Assembly: GCF_013170705.1 (NCBI RefSeq)
Contig: NZ_CP033334.1
Coordinates: 5,371,501 to 5,435,500, forward strand
Origin: Mesorhizobium loti
GTDB taxonomy: Bacteria; Pseudomonadota; Alphaproteobacteria; Rhizobiales; Rhizobiaceae
DNA: 64,000 nucleotides
Reading direction: 5' to 3'
The position numbers were made by a program, and so were the translations under genes. Positions within the stretch are counted from its first letter, which is position 1, and each line of letters starts with the position of its first letter. Shown here in pieces: positions 44,618 through 57,069 of this stretch. Below the pieces are notes generated by a model. It ran no database searches, had not been told where the DNA came from, and saw only the letters and a list, made by a program, of their open reading frames with translations.

Positions 44618-44908
44618 ATGCAGTTCTTTACCCTTCTCACCCGTAACACCGCAAAGTTCAGCGACGCCGACTTTGCGCCGCTTCTGCCGAGCGAGGCCGA
44701 GCAAAGGCGCACGCTCTACGCCGAAGGCGCGGTGCGCCAGGTCTGGAACCGAGGCGACATTCCCGGCAGCGGCATGATGTTCGAGGCATCCGACGATGCC
44801 GAGGTGCGCGGCCATCTCGCTACCTTGCCGCTGATTAAGGCCGGCATGATGGAGATCGCCGCGATCGTGCCGCTCAATCCCTATCCGGGATTTGGGCCGA
44901 AGCGGTGA
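44618..44908 (+). CDS. Muconolactone isomerase-like small protein
   Basis: A 96-residue protein: LTRNTAKFSDADFAPLLPSE at the start and ATLPLIKAGMMEIAAIVPL near the end. The size and fold pattern match the muconolactone delta-isomerase/YCII-like ferredoxin fold. No other beta-ketoadipate genes are nearby, so the exact substrate is doubtful. AAAGGAGACC precedes the ATG. Its likely regulator is the divergent LysR. Confidence 0.75.
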   Translation: MQFFTLLTRNTAKFSDADFAPLLPSEAEQRRTLYAEGAVRQVWNRGDIPGSGMMFEASDDAEVRGHLATLPLIKAGMMEIAAIVPLNPYPGFGPKR

Positions 44909-45040
44909 ATCGCATCGGACGGCGCTCTCCGACAGCCACCGGTCGAGCGGCAATTTAGCGTTCGGGGACGCTCCGGCGATTTCCATTTGCGGCGAGTCTC
45001 CTGATTGGTTATCGGGAAGATGGGCAAAGGGGAGTTGACG

Positions 45041-46117
45041 GTGGCGCACAGAAGAGGCGGCGATGCGGAGCGCGCTCCACGCGCTTCCGTCGTCATGACC
45101 GTCTATACGGACCAGCGCTTTCTCGATGCCGCGGTCAACAGCATCCTGACCCAGGAATTCGACGATCTCGAACTCATTATCGTCGATGACGGGACCGGCC
45201 AGGACGCGGTCTTCCAGGAGCTGGCACGTCGCGATCCGCGCATCCGGCTGATCATCAATCCAACCAATCTCGGTACCGCCGCCGCCGCCAACCGCGGCAT
45301 CGAGGCCGCCCGAGGCGAAATCATCCTCCGCCTCGACGCGGATGATGTCGCCGAGCCGACGCATGTCGGACGACTGGTCGCGGCGCTGGACGAGGACAGC
45401 GAGCTTGGCCTCGTTGGACACGCGGTGACGCTGATCGACGAAGCTGACCGCGTCGTGGGTGCGCAACGCATGCCCGAGACGGATCTGGAGATTCGCTGGA
45501 CGATCCTGTTCCACAATCCCTTCTACCATTCGACGATCGCCTACCGCCGGGGTTGCTTCGAGGCCGCCGGACGCTACAGGATCGATGAACTGGTTTCGCA
45601 GGACCATTATCTGTGGTTCGACATGCTGCCTTTGTGCCGGGCGCGAAATCTTGCCGAACCGCTGACGCGCTACCGGCTGAACGCACTCGGGCTGACCGCG
45701 ACAAATGCAGCGAATGCCCGCAATCGCACGCATCCGATCCGCCAGGCATCATGGGCTCGCCTTGGCTTGACCTATGACCTCTATGACGACGCTTTCGCCC
45801 AGGATCTCACCCGGTTCATCCGCGGGCAAGTGATCGCCGTCGACCGACGCGCCGCCGCCTACAGCAAGTTGCTTGGCGTACTCAAGGCCTTCCTTGCAGC
45901 GTCGCGGCCCTTCAGGCGCACGGAGGATGCGGTTGCTGCAAGGCAGCTGACCCATGGCATCATCGCGCGCATGCTCGCCAACCCGCCGCCGGGCCTCACG
46001 GGGAAGCTGCGCGTCTGCCATCTGTGCTGGCCGCTCGACTGGCGCGCCGCAACGGGTGCGGCGACAAAACGGCTGGCGATCAGGCTCAAGGCGTGGCTGC
46101 CCAAAACAGGCGGATGA
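45041..46117 (+). CDS. Family 2 glycosyltransferase
   Basis: A protein of about 358 residues with a GT-A domain: ASVVMTVYTDQRFLDAAVNS, LELIIVDDGTGQD and EIILRLDADDVAEP give the nucleotide-sugar and metal-binding (DADD) motifs. The C-terminal third is less typical and ends in a basic stretch. It should transfer a sugar onto a surface glycan or its lipid carrier. Start choice is uncertain: GTG at 45041 has GGGGAG six bases upstream; ATG at 45020 and TTG at 45005 are in frame. The three-domain gene follows after ~50 bases in the same direction. Confidence 0.88.
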   Translation: MAHRRGGDAERAPRASVVMTVYTDQRFLDAAVNSILTQEFDDLELIIVDDGTGQDAVFQELARRDPRIRLIINPTNLGTAAAANRGIEAARGEIILRLDADDVAEPTHVGRLVAALDEDSELGLVGHAVTLIDEADRVVGAQRMPETDLEIRWTILFHNPFYHSTIAYRRGCFEAAGRYRIDELVSQDHYLWFDMLPLCRARNLAEPLTRYRLNALGLTATNAANARNRTHPIRQASWARLGLTYDLYDDAFAQDLTRFIRGQVIAVDRRAAAYSKLLGVLKAFLAASRPFRRTEDAVAARQLTHGIIARMLANPPPGLTGKLRVCHLCWPLDWRAATGAATKRLAIRLKAWLPKTGG

Positions 46118-46171
46118 CTGGACCGCTTCTGGAAACCGAAAGTGCCATCTCCGCCGTAAAGAGTGAAAATT

Positions 46172-48880
46172 ATGGACCCTGACTATTCTGCGTGGTTTGC
46201 CGGCAAGAGCCTTTCGACCGACTGGACTTCGGGCTTCTTTCCCCTATGGGCCACACTGCTCCGGTCGCGCCGCGACGAGCCCCTCGATGTCTTGGAGATC
46301 GGCTCCTGGGAGGGCCGTTCCGCGCTCTTCTTTCTCAACTATTTCGGCAAGTGCCGGCTCACATGCATCGATACATTCGGTGGCAGTCCTGAACACACCC
46401 AGCGGCGGAAGTGGAGCGACCAGCTTGCGCATGTCGAGCAACGCTTCGACAAGAATCTCGCCGCGTTCGGCGAACGGATCGAGACGATCAAAAGCCCCTC
46501 GTCCCAGGCATTGGCCCGCCTGATCACCGACGAGCGGCGTTTCGACCTCGTCTATGTTGATGGCAGCCATCACAGTGCCGACGTCCAGTCGGATGCGGTG
46601 CTATGCTGGCCGATGGTAGAGGATGGCGGGATCGTCATTTTCGACGATTACGAATGGACGTTCTTTGCCAGCAAGGTCGAGCGTCCAAAACTCGGGATCG
46701 ACAGTTTCCTGTCGGTGCATGCCGGCCAATACCGCGAGTTGTACCGGGGAGAACAAATCATCATCCAGAAGATCGGCGTCGGCGGGAACGAGCGCCCGGC
46801 AGTTTCCACTCGGCCATCTCCTTTACCGCGCGAAGAACCCGTCGACAGACCCCAAGCCGAAAACGACGTCGAGTTCGTGCTGATTGCCGAAGCTGGCATT
46901 CTCGAGGCCCAGGCCCTGCTGCTATGCGAAAGCATAAGGTGTTTCGCCGGCTCTTATTCGCAATCCCCGATAACGGTGGTTTCACCCAGAAGCAGCCGCC
47001 GTCCCTCGCCGTCGACGGTAGATCGGCTCCAGCAACTGGGCGTGGACTATCTGCCCATCGAGATCGACAGCTGCTGTCCGCAATACGGCCCCTCATACCG
47101 GATACATTCCCTCGCTTACGCCGAAAGACGGGCCGGACCGCCGGTCATCATCCAGCTTGACAGCGATGCGATATTCATCGCGGAGCCCGACTTCTCGTTG
47201 GGCACGTGCTCCGCCGCCGCCCGCCCGGTGGACAGCAAGGGGATGTGCACCACAGGCCCTGGTGACCCGTTCGACCCCTACTGGAGACAGCTATGCGCCC
47301 TTGCCGGTGTCGACTACGAACACCTGCCCATCGTGCGCACGAGCGTGAACGGCCTGGCTGTTCGCGCCAGCTACAATGGCGGGCTCATCGCCGCAAAAAG
47401 GGCGAGTGGCCTCTTTCAGCGCACCGAGGACATTTTCAGAAGGTTGGTGGACGCCAATATGAAACCATGGGCCGGCGCCGAGCCAGTCTACAACACCGGG
47501 ACCGGCATTTTGCAGGGAGATGCCACGGCCTTCTGGGGCACAAGCCAGGCCGCCTTCTCACTGGCAGCCGTTGCCGGAAACCATTCCGTGCGGCTTTTAC
47601 CGGCGACCCATAATTTTCCGCTTCACAACTTCAATCCCGCCACGGCGCCAGACCCGGCCCGGCTGGTTCATATTCACTATCATGGATTGTTCAACGAGGG
47701 TTCCGCTGCAGCGAACCCTATCCTGGACGGAACGCTGGCGTTGCCTGCGGGAATACGCGAATGGCTTGAAGCCCGGTTACCCTTGCGGGAAGCCCCGCGT
47801 CCGGCCGCGTCGATACCGGGCCGCGCGCGCCACTCCCGGAGAAAAGCGATCCTCGTGCTTGGAATGCACCGCAGCGGAACCTCGATGCTTGCCGGCACCA
47901 TCGCCGCGTTGGGATCAGCCCCTCCCAAAAAGCCATTGCGCGCGGACGGCAACAATCCCAGGGGGTACTGGGAAAGCGCCCCGCTCAATTCCGCTAATAA
48001 TGAGCTGCTAGCGGCGGCGGCGTCCTCGTGGCATGACTGGCGGCCGCTTGATCCGCAATGGCTGCAATCGCCTGCGGCGGAGCGTCACCGCCACAAGATC
48101 AAGGCGATCCTTGCAAGCGAGTTTGGCGATCAACCGCTGTTTTTCATCAAGGATCCCAGGATCTGCCGGTTCGTTCCGTTCATGTCATCGATCCTTGCCG
48201 AGATGGAGATCGACCCGGTGGCCCTGCTTCCGCTCCGCAACCCTCTCGAGGTCGCTTGCTCGCTGGAGCGGCGGGATGGGTTGCCCCTGGCAAAATCCCT
48301 TTTGCTCTGGCTCAGGCACGTGCTCGATGCGGAATTTCATTCGCGACACATGCCACGTTGTTTCATTCGCCACGAACGCTTCCTGATCGACTGGCGACAT
48401 CATGTCGACGTTGCGGCGGAGATGACCGCCATCACCTGGCCAATACCTTCCGACCAGGCGGAGATGGAGATAGGGCGTTTCCTGACAGCGGACCTGCATC
48501 ATGAACGGGCAACAATCGTGGAATTGCGGAGCCATCGGAATGTGACACCGCTGGTCCGCGCCGCCTACGACATTCTATGTACCATGGCAGACGAAGGCGA
48601 CAGCCAGGAATTGCGCGACGAGCTGGACCTGATGCGAGCGAAATTCGATGACGCATGCGATGTCGTGGGCGCCGCCGTGGCCGCGGAGGCAGACCATCTA
48701 CGCGGCGAACGCGACGCAATCAGCCGCGCCTATCAAGAGCTCGGCCTCGAACGGAACGCATTGGCGCACGATCGAAACCGTTTCGTTTCCAAGCGCGCCG
48801 TACTTTTGGCATCGTCGAGTTGGCGACGATTGACGACCCCGTTGCGATGGATGCGCAGTCCATCCAAGCGTCAAAAATGA
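46172..48880 (+). CDS. Three-domain fusion: methyltransferase - glycosyltransferase-like - sulfotransferase-like
   Basis: A 902-residue protein. Domain 1 (about 1-205) is a class I methyltransferase: VLEIGSWEGRS (40-50), CIDTFGGS, and FDLVYVDGSHHSADV (124-138). Domain 2 (about 230-510) has a GT-A-like core with the metal motif IIQLDSDAIFIAEPDF (326-341) and WAGAEPVYNTGTG. Domain 3 (about 555-780) is a sulfotransferase-family P-loop domain: VLGMHRSGTSMLAG (562-575) for the PAPS 5'-phosphosulfate and LPLRNPLEVACSLERRDG (686-703) for the 3'-phosphate. A helical, probably coiled-coil tail ends SSSWRRLTTPLRWM, a motif seen at the ends of surface-polysaccharide enzymes. It follows a GT2 gene. Codons such as CTA, ATA and AGG are more frequent than in neighbours, hinting at transfer. 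Acceptor unknown; each activity is by homology only. Confidence 0.8.
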   Translation: MDPDYSAWFAGKSLSTDWTSGFFPLWATLLRSRRDEPLDVLEIGSWEGRSALFFLNYFGKCRLTCIDTFGGSPEHTQRRKWSDQLAHVEQRFDKNLAAFGERIETIKSPSSQALARLITDERRFDLVYVDGSHHSADVQSDAVLCWPMVEDGGIVIFDDYEWTFFASKVERPKLGIDSFLSVHAGQYRELYRGEQIIIQKIGVGGNERPAVSTRPSPLPREEPVDRPQAENDVEFVLIAEAGILEAQALLLCESIRCFAGSYSQSPITVVSPRSSRRPSPSTVDRLQQLGVDYLPIEIDSCCPQYGPSYRIHSLAYAERRAGPPVIIQLDSDAIFIAEPDFSLGTCSAAARPVDSKGMCTTGPGDPFDPYWRQLCALAGVDYEHLPIVRTSVNGLAVRASYNGGLIAAKRASGLFQRTEDIFRRLVDANMKPWAGAEPVYNTGTGILQGDATAFWGTSQAAFSLAAVAGNHSVRLLPATHNFPLHNFNPATAPDPARLVHIHYHGLFNEGSAAANPILDGTLALPAGIREWLEARLPLREAPRPAASIPGRARHSRRKAILVLGMHRSGTSMLAGTIAALGSAPPKKPLRADGNNPRGYWESAPLNSANNELLAAAASSWHDWRPLDPQWLQSPAAERHRHKIKAILASEFGDQPLFFIKDPRICRFVPFMSSILAEMEIDPVALLPLRNPLEVACSLERRDGLPLAKSLLLWLRHVLDAEFHSRHMPRCFIRHERFLIDWRHHVDVAAEMTAITWPIPSDQAEMEIGRFLTADLHHERATIVELRSHRNVTPLVRAAYDILCTMADEGDSQELRDELDLMRAKFDDACDVVGAAVAAEADHLRGERDAISRAYQELGLERNALAHDRNRFVSKRAVLLASSSWRRLTTPLRWMRSPSKRQK

Positions 48881-49033
48881 CTGCAAGTGATGCATTGAGG
48901 CCTCTCCCTGCTCGACACACTGTGATCTGCTGTCAAGAAAGCGTCACACGGAACCAGGTTCGCGCATGCTAGAAATCGCGGTGAGGTGCCGCTAACGCGG
49001 CGCTGCGCTCGAAACCTGTATCTGGCACTGCCC

Positions 49034-50032
49034 ATGGACATCGCCCTCGCTCCGGAAGGCACCGACCTGTCGCCTTATCTCCCCGATGAGCACGGGCTGT
49101 TCTTCAGCTATCATTTCACGGCGGAAGGCTCCCGAACGAAGGATCCCGCGCAGGCGCGATGGACATGGCGCAGTTACCAGATCACCGATCTCCACGCTCG
49201 CCAGGAAATTGGCGCCGAGAAGGCTCTGCCGGCCCCGGCACGCGATGCTTTCCTCGCCCCCAGCCATGGCTGCCACATCGACTATGAGGATGGCTGGCTC
49301 TACGGCGATCTGCCGGACCTCAAGCACGATTTTTCGGAGGCGCGCGGGCTCGTTCATTTCCGCTTCGCCTTCAACGACACGATGCTGATCGGCGCCCGCA
49401 AGCAGCCGCTGGAGTCGGTCGACGCCGTGCGCAAGGTGGTGGAAAGCGGATCGCGGAAATTCCGCTCGCCGTCGGACCTGATCGAGGCGGTCATGGGCCA
49501 GTCGCTTGATGGCATGGCGATCGAACTCGGCAAGCTCGGCGACACGCTCGATGGCATCGAGGACCGCGTCGTGCGCGACGCATGGCACAATGAACGGCAA
49601 GCGCTGGTCGAGGCGCGCCGGCAGTTGGTGGTCATCCACCGGCAGATGGCAACGCTGACCAGCCTGTTCCGGCATCTCGACCATTCGCATCGCGACGAAT
49701 TGCCGGATTCGATCAACGACATGGCGGCCCGGCTCTCGCACCGGGCGCAGACGCTCTACCATGACGGCGAGCAATTGCAGGCGCGCACGCGGCTTCTGCA
49801 GGACGAGCTGATGGCCAAGCTGACCATGCAGTCGAACCAGTTGCTCTATGTTCTCTCTGTCATGACGGCCGTGCTGCTGCCGATGACCATTATCTCCGGC
49901 CTGTTCGGCATGAATGTCGGCGGACTGCCGCTTGTCGACACGCCATTGGGCTTCTGGGTGGTGACGGCGGTGTCAATAGCCATCGCCGCGGCCACCTATC
50001 TGTTCGTCAGACGGCTTGGCCGGGGGCTGTAG
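49034..50032 (+). CDS. CorA/ZntB-family divalent cation transporter
   Basis: A 332-residue protein with a long cytoplasmic N-terminal domain, and two C-terminal helices (about 270-290 and 302-325) separated by FGMNVGGLPL, the GMN signature of the family. ZntB-type members move zinc, often as proton symporters; CorA members move magnesium or cobalt. The ATG at MDIALAPEG is chosen although its ribosome-binding site is weak, because the upstream extension is basic and unlike the family. Confidence 0.9.
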   Translation: MDIALAPEGTDLSPYLPDEHGLFFSYHFTAEGSRTKDPAQARWTWRSYQITDLHARQEIGAEKALPAPARDAFLAPSHGCHIDYEDGWLYGDLPDLKHDFSEARGLVHFRFAFNDTMLIGARKQPLESVDAVRKVVESGSRKFRSPSDLIEAVMGQSLDGMAIELGKLGDTLDGIEDRVVRDAWHNERQALVEARRQLVVIHRQMATLTSLFRHLDHSHRDELPDSINDMAARLSHRAQTLYHDGEQLQARTRLLQDELMAKLTMQSNQLLYVLSVMTAVLLPMTIISGLFGMNVGGLPLVDTPLGFWVVTAVSIAIAAATYLFVRRLGRGL

Positions 50033-50063
50033 CGGCAACCATCGGCAACATCCTGCGCCCAAG

Positions 50064-50981
50064 CTATCGGGCAGCAGCCCGGCGGGCCGTCATCAGCATC
50101 GACCAGGAATAGATCGCCAAGGCCGTCCAGATCAGGGCAAAGGCAACGGCCTGGGTGGTGCCGAACGGCTCATCGAAAATCAGGACCGCGATCAGGAACA
50201 CCATGGTCGGCGCGATATATTGCATAATGCCGATGGTGGAGAGGCGCAAAAGCTTGGCGCCGAACGCAAACAGAAGCAGCGGCACCGATGTGACCGGGCC
50301 GCAGCCGATCAGCAATGCCGTATCGGTGCCGTTGCTGGACACGACATGATCCTGTCCGGTCGCGATCAGGTAGACGATATAGAACAGAGCGGGCACCGAC
50401 AGCAAAAGCACTTCGAGCAGAAAGCCCTGGCTTGGCCCGATCGGCAGTGTCTTGCGGAAGAAGCCGTAGGCGGCGAAGGAGAAGGCCAGCGCCAGCGATA
50501 CCCAAGGTAGCTTGCCGCCCTCGATTGTCAGCACCGCCACGGCGATCGCCGCAAGCGCCACCGCCGCGATCTGCAATTTGTCGAGTCGTTCGCCAAGCAG
50601 CAATGCACCGACGACAACGTTGACCAGCGGGTTGATGTAATAGCCAAGCGCGGTCTCGACGGTGCGATCGACGGCGATCGCCCAGACATAGATGCCCCAG
50701 TTGACCGAAATCAGCGCCGCCGTCAGCGCCGCCATGGCGATGGTGCGGGGGGAGCGAATTGCCGCCTTGAAGTCCGCCGTGCGGCCGGCCCAGACCAGGA
50801 CCGCCGCGGCGATCGGCACGGACCAGACGATGCGGTGGGCGATCACCTCGGCAAGCGGCAGATGCGCCACCGCCTTCATGTAGAAAGGCAGCAACCCCCA
50901 CAGGAGATACGCGCCCAACGCCAGCAGGAAGCCGCGGCGGGCTTTTGAACCCGCGTCGAGGGCAATTGCTTCAGTGGCCAT
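50064..50981 (-). CDS. rarD: RarD-type EamA transporter
   Basis: A 305-residue ten-helix protein. GFLLALGAYLLWGLLPFYMK, AEVIAHRIVWSVPIAAAVL and NWGIYVWAIAVDRTVETALG YYINP-type phrasing are the RarD subgroup of EamA exporters. It belongs to the same superfamily as the two tandem exporters at 26426-28276 but to a different branch. Substrate unknown; RarD was named for chloramphenicol resistance. Confidence 0.9.
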   Translation of the reverse strand: MATEAIALDAGSKARRGFLLALGAYLLWGLLPFYMKAVAHLPLAEVIAHRIVWSVPIAAAVLVWAGRTADFKAAIRSPRTIAMAALTAALISVNWGIYVWAIAVDRTVETALGYYINPLVNVVVGALLLGERLDKLQIAAVALAAIAVAVLTIEGGKLPWVSLALAFSFAAYGFFRKTLPIGPSQGFLLEVLLLSVPALFYIVYLIATGQDHVVSSNGTDTALLIGCGPVTSVPLLLFAFGAKLLRLSTIGIMQYIAPTMVFLIAVLIFDEPFGTTQAVAFALIWTALAIYSWSMLMTARRAAAR

Positions 50982-51064
50982 GGGCCAACGCTATGGCCCA
51001 GTAACCTTGGCAAGACCATCACAAAGTTCTGATGGATCAATGGACTTTCGCTGATGGGTCAACC

Positions 51065-54103
<3,039 letters not shown>

Positions 54104-54107
<4 letters not shown>

Positions 54108-54595
54108 GGTCTTTCCTCCGGCGGCCATTGTTCGGTGTCGTGATCGGGGTGCTGGTAGGAGACAAGCTCGGCGAGATAGGGAGCCGACCCCATGTCCGCC
54201 ATCGTGTCCTCACCCGGCAATTGCGGAATGGTATCGACGTAAGGCAGTTTCGCTTCGGTGCCCCATTGGATGGTCGGTGCGATATCGGCCGGATCGTCGA
54301 AGGCGGCTATCGCCAGCGCAAGACCGTCGGGCGCCTCGAAGGTCAGCGGCGTGCCGCATTCGGCGCAGAAGCCGCGCCAGGCGGCATTGGAGGAACGGAA
54401 ACGCTTGGGCTCGCCGCGTGTCCAGTCGACCTTGGCGCCGCGCACCGAGACCAGCGGCAGGTAGAAATTGCCGCTCGCCTTCTGGCACATGCGGCAGTGG
54501 CAGATCGAGGCGTCGCCAAGCGCGCCTTCGACGCGGAAGCGCACCGCGCCGCATTGGCAGCCGCCTGTGTAGACCGGCCGATTGTCGAGGCTCAT
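54104..54595 (-). CDS. GFA family zinc-binding protein
   Basis: A 163-residue paralogue of the next gene, with CQCGAVRF, CHCRMCQKASG and CAECGTPL zinc motifs. It stands in line with the VOC gene (six-base gap) and its stop overlaps the start of the second copy by four bases. Its C-terminal half is the more divergent part, suggesting different ligands for the two copies. Confidence 0.92.
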
Positions 54596-54601
54596 CGCGT
54601 C

Positions 54602-54988
54602 TCACTCCGGATCATGGCAGACAGCCTCGACGTTGTTGCCGTCGGGATCGAAGACGAAGGCACCGTAGTAGTTCGGGTGATAATGTGGGCGCAGCCCCGG
54701 CCCGCCATTGTCCTTCCCGCCGGCGGCAAGGGCCGCGGCGTGGAAGGCGTCGACCTCGGCACGGCTGCGCGCGGTGAAGGCGACGTGCTGATGGGCCTTG
54801 GGCTTGTCCTTGGCGGCCTGCAGCCAGAACACAGGGCGATCGCGGCCATAGCCGCCGATCTTGGCACCGCCGGTGTATTCCAGCGGCACCATGTGGATCA
54901 GCGAAGCGCCAAGCGGTGCCATCGCCTTGTCGTAGAAAGCCTTCGAAGTGTCGAAATCGGCAACGTTGATACCGAGATGGTCGATCAT
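54602..54988 (-). CDS. VOC-family (glyoxalase/bleomycin-resistance-like) protein
   Basis: A 128-residue vicinal oxygen chelate protein: [20 protein letters not shown] opens the first beta-alpha-beta repeat, [20 protein letters not shown] the second, and [13 protein letters not shown] ends it; His and Glu metal ligands are at the usual places. It overlaps cysS by four bases. Substrate unknown. Confidence 0.92.
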   Translation of the reverse strand: MIDHLGINVADFDTSKAFYDKAMAPLGASLIHMVPLEYTGGAKIGGYGRDRPVFWLQAAKDKPKAHQHVAFTARSRAEVDAFHAAALAAGGKDNGGPGLRPHYHPNYYGAFVFDPDGNNVEAVCHDPE

Positions 54989-56418
54989 CTTTTCACCTCC
55001 CAGGTCGTGATGCGTGCGCCGGTCGCCGGATCCTTGCCGTCCTTCAACTGCACGCCTTGCGCCAAAAGGTCATCGCGGATGCGGTCGGCCTCGGCCCAGT
55101 TCTTCGCCGCGATGAGGGCGAGGCGATTGGCGATTGCCTTGGCGATCTTGTCCCCATCCACGTGTTCGGAGCCGACATCGAAGCCAAGAAACAGCAGCGA
55201 CGCCTTCAGTGCGGCGGCGGCTTCATTGCCGTCGGCTGCCTCACCGGCCAACTGCGTCAAAACCTGGAAGGCGGCATAGGTGGCCAAGTCATCGGAGAGG
55301 GCCTCCACGACCTTTGCCGGCAGTTGCCCGACGGCCGGCGCCAGGTCCGCCGCGCGTTTCCACTTGCGCAGCGTGTTCTCCGCCTCCTCCAGCTTGCGCA
55401 CGGAGAAGTCGATCGGCTCGCGGTAGTGCGTCATCAGCATCGCCAGCCGCAGAACCTCGCCCGGCCAGCTGCGCCCGCCGAAGGTCTCGGTCTCCAGCAG
55501 TTCATGGATCGAGTAGAAATTGCCGAGGCTCTTGGACATCTTCTGCCCCTCGACCTGCAGGAAGCCATTGTGCATCCAGACATTGGCCATGACCGATGTG
55601 CCGTGGGCGCAGCGCGACTGGGCGATCTCGTTCTCATGATGCGGGAAGATCAGGTCGAGGCCGCCGCCATGGATGTCGAAAACCTCGCCGAGATAGGCCG
55701 CGGACATGGCGGAGCATTCGATGTGCCAGCCCGGCCGGCCCCTGCCCCATGGGCTCTCCCAACCCGGCTCTTCCGGCGATGACAGCTTCCACAGCACGAA
55801 ATCTTGCGGGTTCTTCTTATGCGCATCGACGGCGACGCGAGCGCCGGCCTGCTGCTCGTCGAGATTGCGCTTCGACAATTGCCCATAGTCCGGCATCGAC
55901 GCCGTGTCGAAGAGAACTTCGCCAGCCGCGACATAGGCATGGCCGCGTTGGATCAGGTTTTGAATCAAGGTGATCATGTCGGCCTTGCCGTCGGCCCGCG
56001 GCTCGACGAATTCGGTGGCGCGCGGCTCGACCGTAGGCTCGAGGCAGCCGAGCGTGGCGACATCCCTGTGGAACTGGTCGGCGGTCTTTTCCGTCACCCG
56101 CCGGATCGCTTCGTTGAGCGACAGCTTTCCGGTGGATATCTCGCTGCCGAAATCGCGCAACGCACGCGCGTTGATCTTGTCGTCGACGTCGGTGATGTTG
56201 CGCACATAGGTGACGTGGGCTTGTCCATAGAGATGGCGCAGCAGGCGGAACAGCACGTCGAAGACGATGACCGGCCTGGCATTTCCGATATGGGCGAAGT
56301 CGTAGACGGTGGGGCCACAGACATACATGCGCACGTTCAGCGCATCGATCGGAACGAAATCCGTCTTTGTGCGCGTCAGCGTGTTGTAGAGGTGCAGGCC
56401 CTTCGATGCGTCAGACAT
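54985..56418 (-). CDS. cysS: Cysteinyl-tRNA synthetase
   Basis: A 477-residue class I synthetase that charges tRNA-Cys. The zinc site begins with Cys34 in [14 protein letters not shown] (43-46) is the HIGH motif, HIECSAMSA carries another zinc ligand and KMSKSLGNF the KMSKS loop. The ATG at MSDASKGL gives a normal length. It is the first gene of a run of six genes that overlap or nearly touch, ending with cimA. Confidence 0.97.
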   Translation of the reverse strand: MSDASKGLHLYNTLTRTKTDFVPIDALNVRMYVCGPTVYDFAHIGNARPVIVFDVLFRLLRHLYGQAHVTYVRNITDVDDKINARALRDFGSEISTGKLSLNEAIRRVTEKTADQFHRDVATLGCLEPTVEPRATEFVEPRADGKADMITLIQNLIQRGHAYVAAGEVLFDTASMPDYGQLSKRNLDEQQAGARVAVDAHKKNPQDFVLWKLSSPEEPGWESPWGRGRPGWHIECSAMSAAYLGEVFDIHGGGLDLIFPHHENEIAQSRCAHGTSVMANVWMHNGFLQVEGQKMSKSLGNFYSIHELLETETFGGRSWPGEVLRLAMLMTHYREPIDFSVRKLEEAENTLRKWKRAADLAPAVGQLPAKVVEALSDDLATYAAFQVLTQLAGEAADGNEAAAALKASLLFLGFDVGSEHVDGDKIAKAIANRLALIAAKNWAEADRIRDDLLAQGVQLKDGKDPATGARITTWEVKR

Positions 56419-56570
56419 TCCATGCCTTCCCGGTTCAGAACTTCTTGTTTGCATGGAGCCAGCCCCGCGCCGAGGCGCAAATCAGGCTCCCAGCCTGCTG
56501 GCCGGGGCGTTTGTCCAATCTGGGGAAAGATGAGGCGAAAACGTCCGGACCAGCGCGAGGCTAGCCAATA

Positions 56571-56726
56571 ATGCAAATGCCACAAATGGCGAAAGACGTT
56601 TTCATGGGCGGCTTTATCGCCTTGGCCAGTGTTGCCGTCAAGTCGCTGATCTCGGGAAAAACGTCGCCAGGACGGGCAAAACCGTCGCTCGATCACGCGG
56701 AATCAGCCAGTGAAACATTTTATTAA
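56571..56726 (+). CDS. Candidate 51-residue membrane protein
   Basis: A short frame reading MQMPQMAKDVFMGGFIALAS and so on, with one hydrophobic stretch followed by a polar tail ending ASETFY. It has rhizobial codon use; a GAGG lies about ten bases before the ATG. A second ATG five codons in (MAKDVFMGG) may be the true start. No family recognised, and there is no independent proof of expression. Confidence 0.35.
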   Translation: MQMPQMAKDVFMGGFIALASVAVKSLISGKTSPGRAKPSLDHAESASETFY

Positions 56727-56835
56727 ACATGTCGGCACAGTCATGAAACATTCGCCGGCTAGATCACCAAGCGTCACGATTTGGTCGGAATCAGCCATCA
56801 AACGCAGACACGAAAACGTTACCAGGGAAGAGAAC

Positions 56836-56991
56836 ATGCCTCGAAGCAAGCAGGACGCCAACCGCGCCAAGCAACCGGCGCTGGCCAGCCACTATCGCGC
56901 AATCGGCCCGGCCGCGATCGTCGCGGCACTTCTTCATACCGCGAAGAAGAAGAAGCCGGCGCAGAAGATCGTATCGCCGCGCGCCGCCTGA
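56836..56991 (+). CDS. Small basic protein of unknown function
   Basis: A 51-residue protein starting MPRSKQDANRAKQPALASHY, with a central hydrophobic helix (AIGPAAIVAALLHTA) and a Lys-rich end. GGGAAGAG lies eight bases before the ATG and a GC hairpin (57003-57020) follows, so the unit looks like a genuine short gene. The frame stays open upstream, but that part lacks a good start. No family recognised. Confidence 0.55.
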   Translation: MPRSKQDANRAKQPALASHYRAIGPAAIVAALLHTAKKKKPAQKIVSPRAA

Positions 56992-57002
56992 GATGATGTT
57001 CC

Positions 57003-57020
57003 GCCGGCGCGATCGCCGGC
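57003..57020. terminator. GC hairpin after the small basic gene
   Basis: GCCGGCG and CGCCGGC flank a four-base loop. There is no T-tract, so termination would be weak. Confidence 0.4.
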
Positions 57021-57069
57021 GATGAGGGTGCGAACAAGCACCCTGGAATAAGGCCTTCGACAGGCTTCG

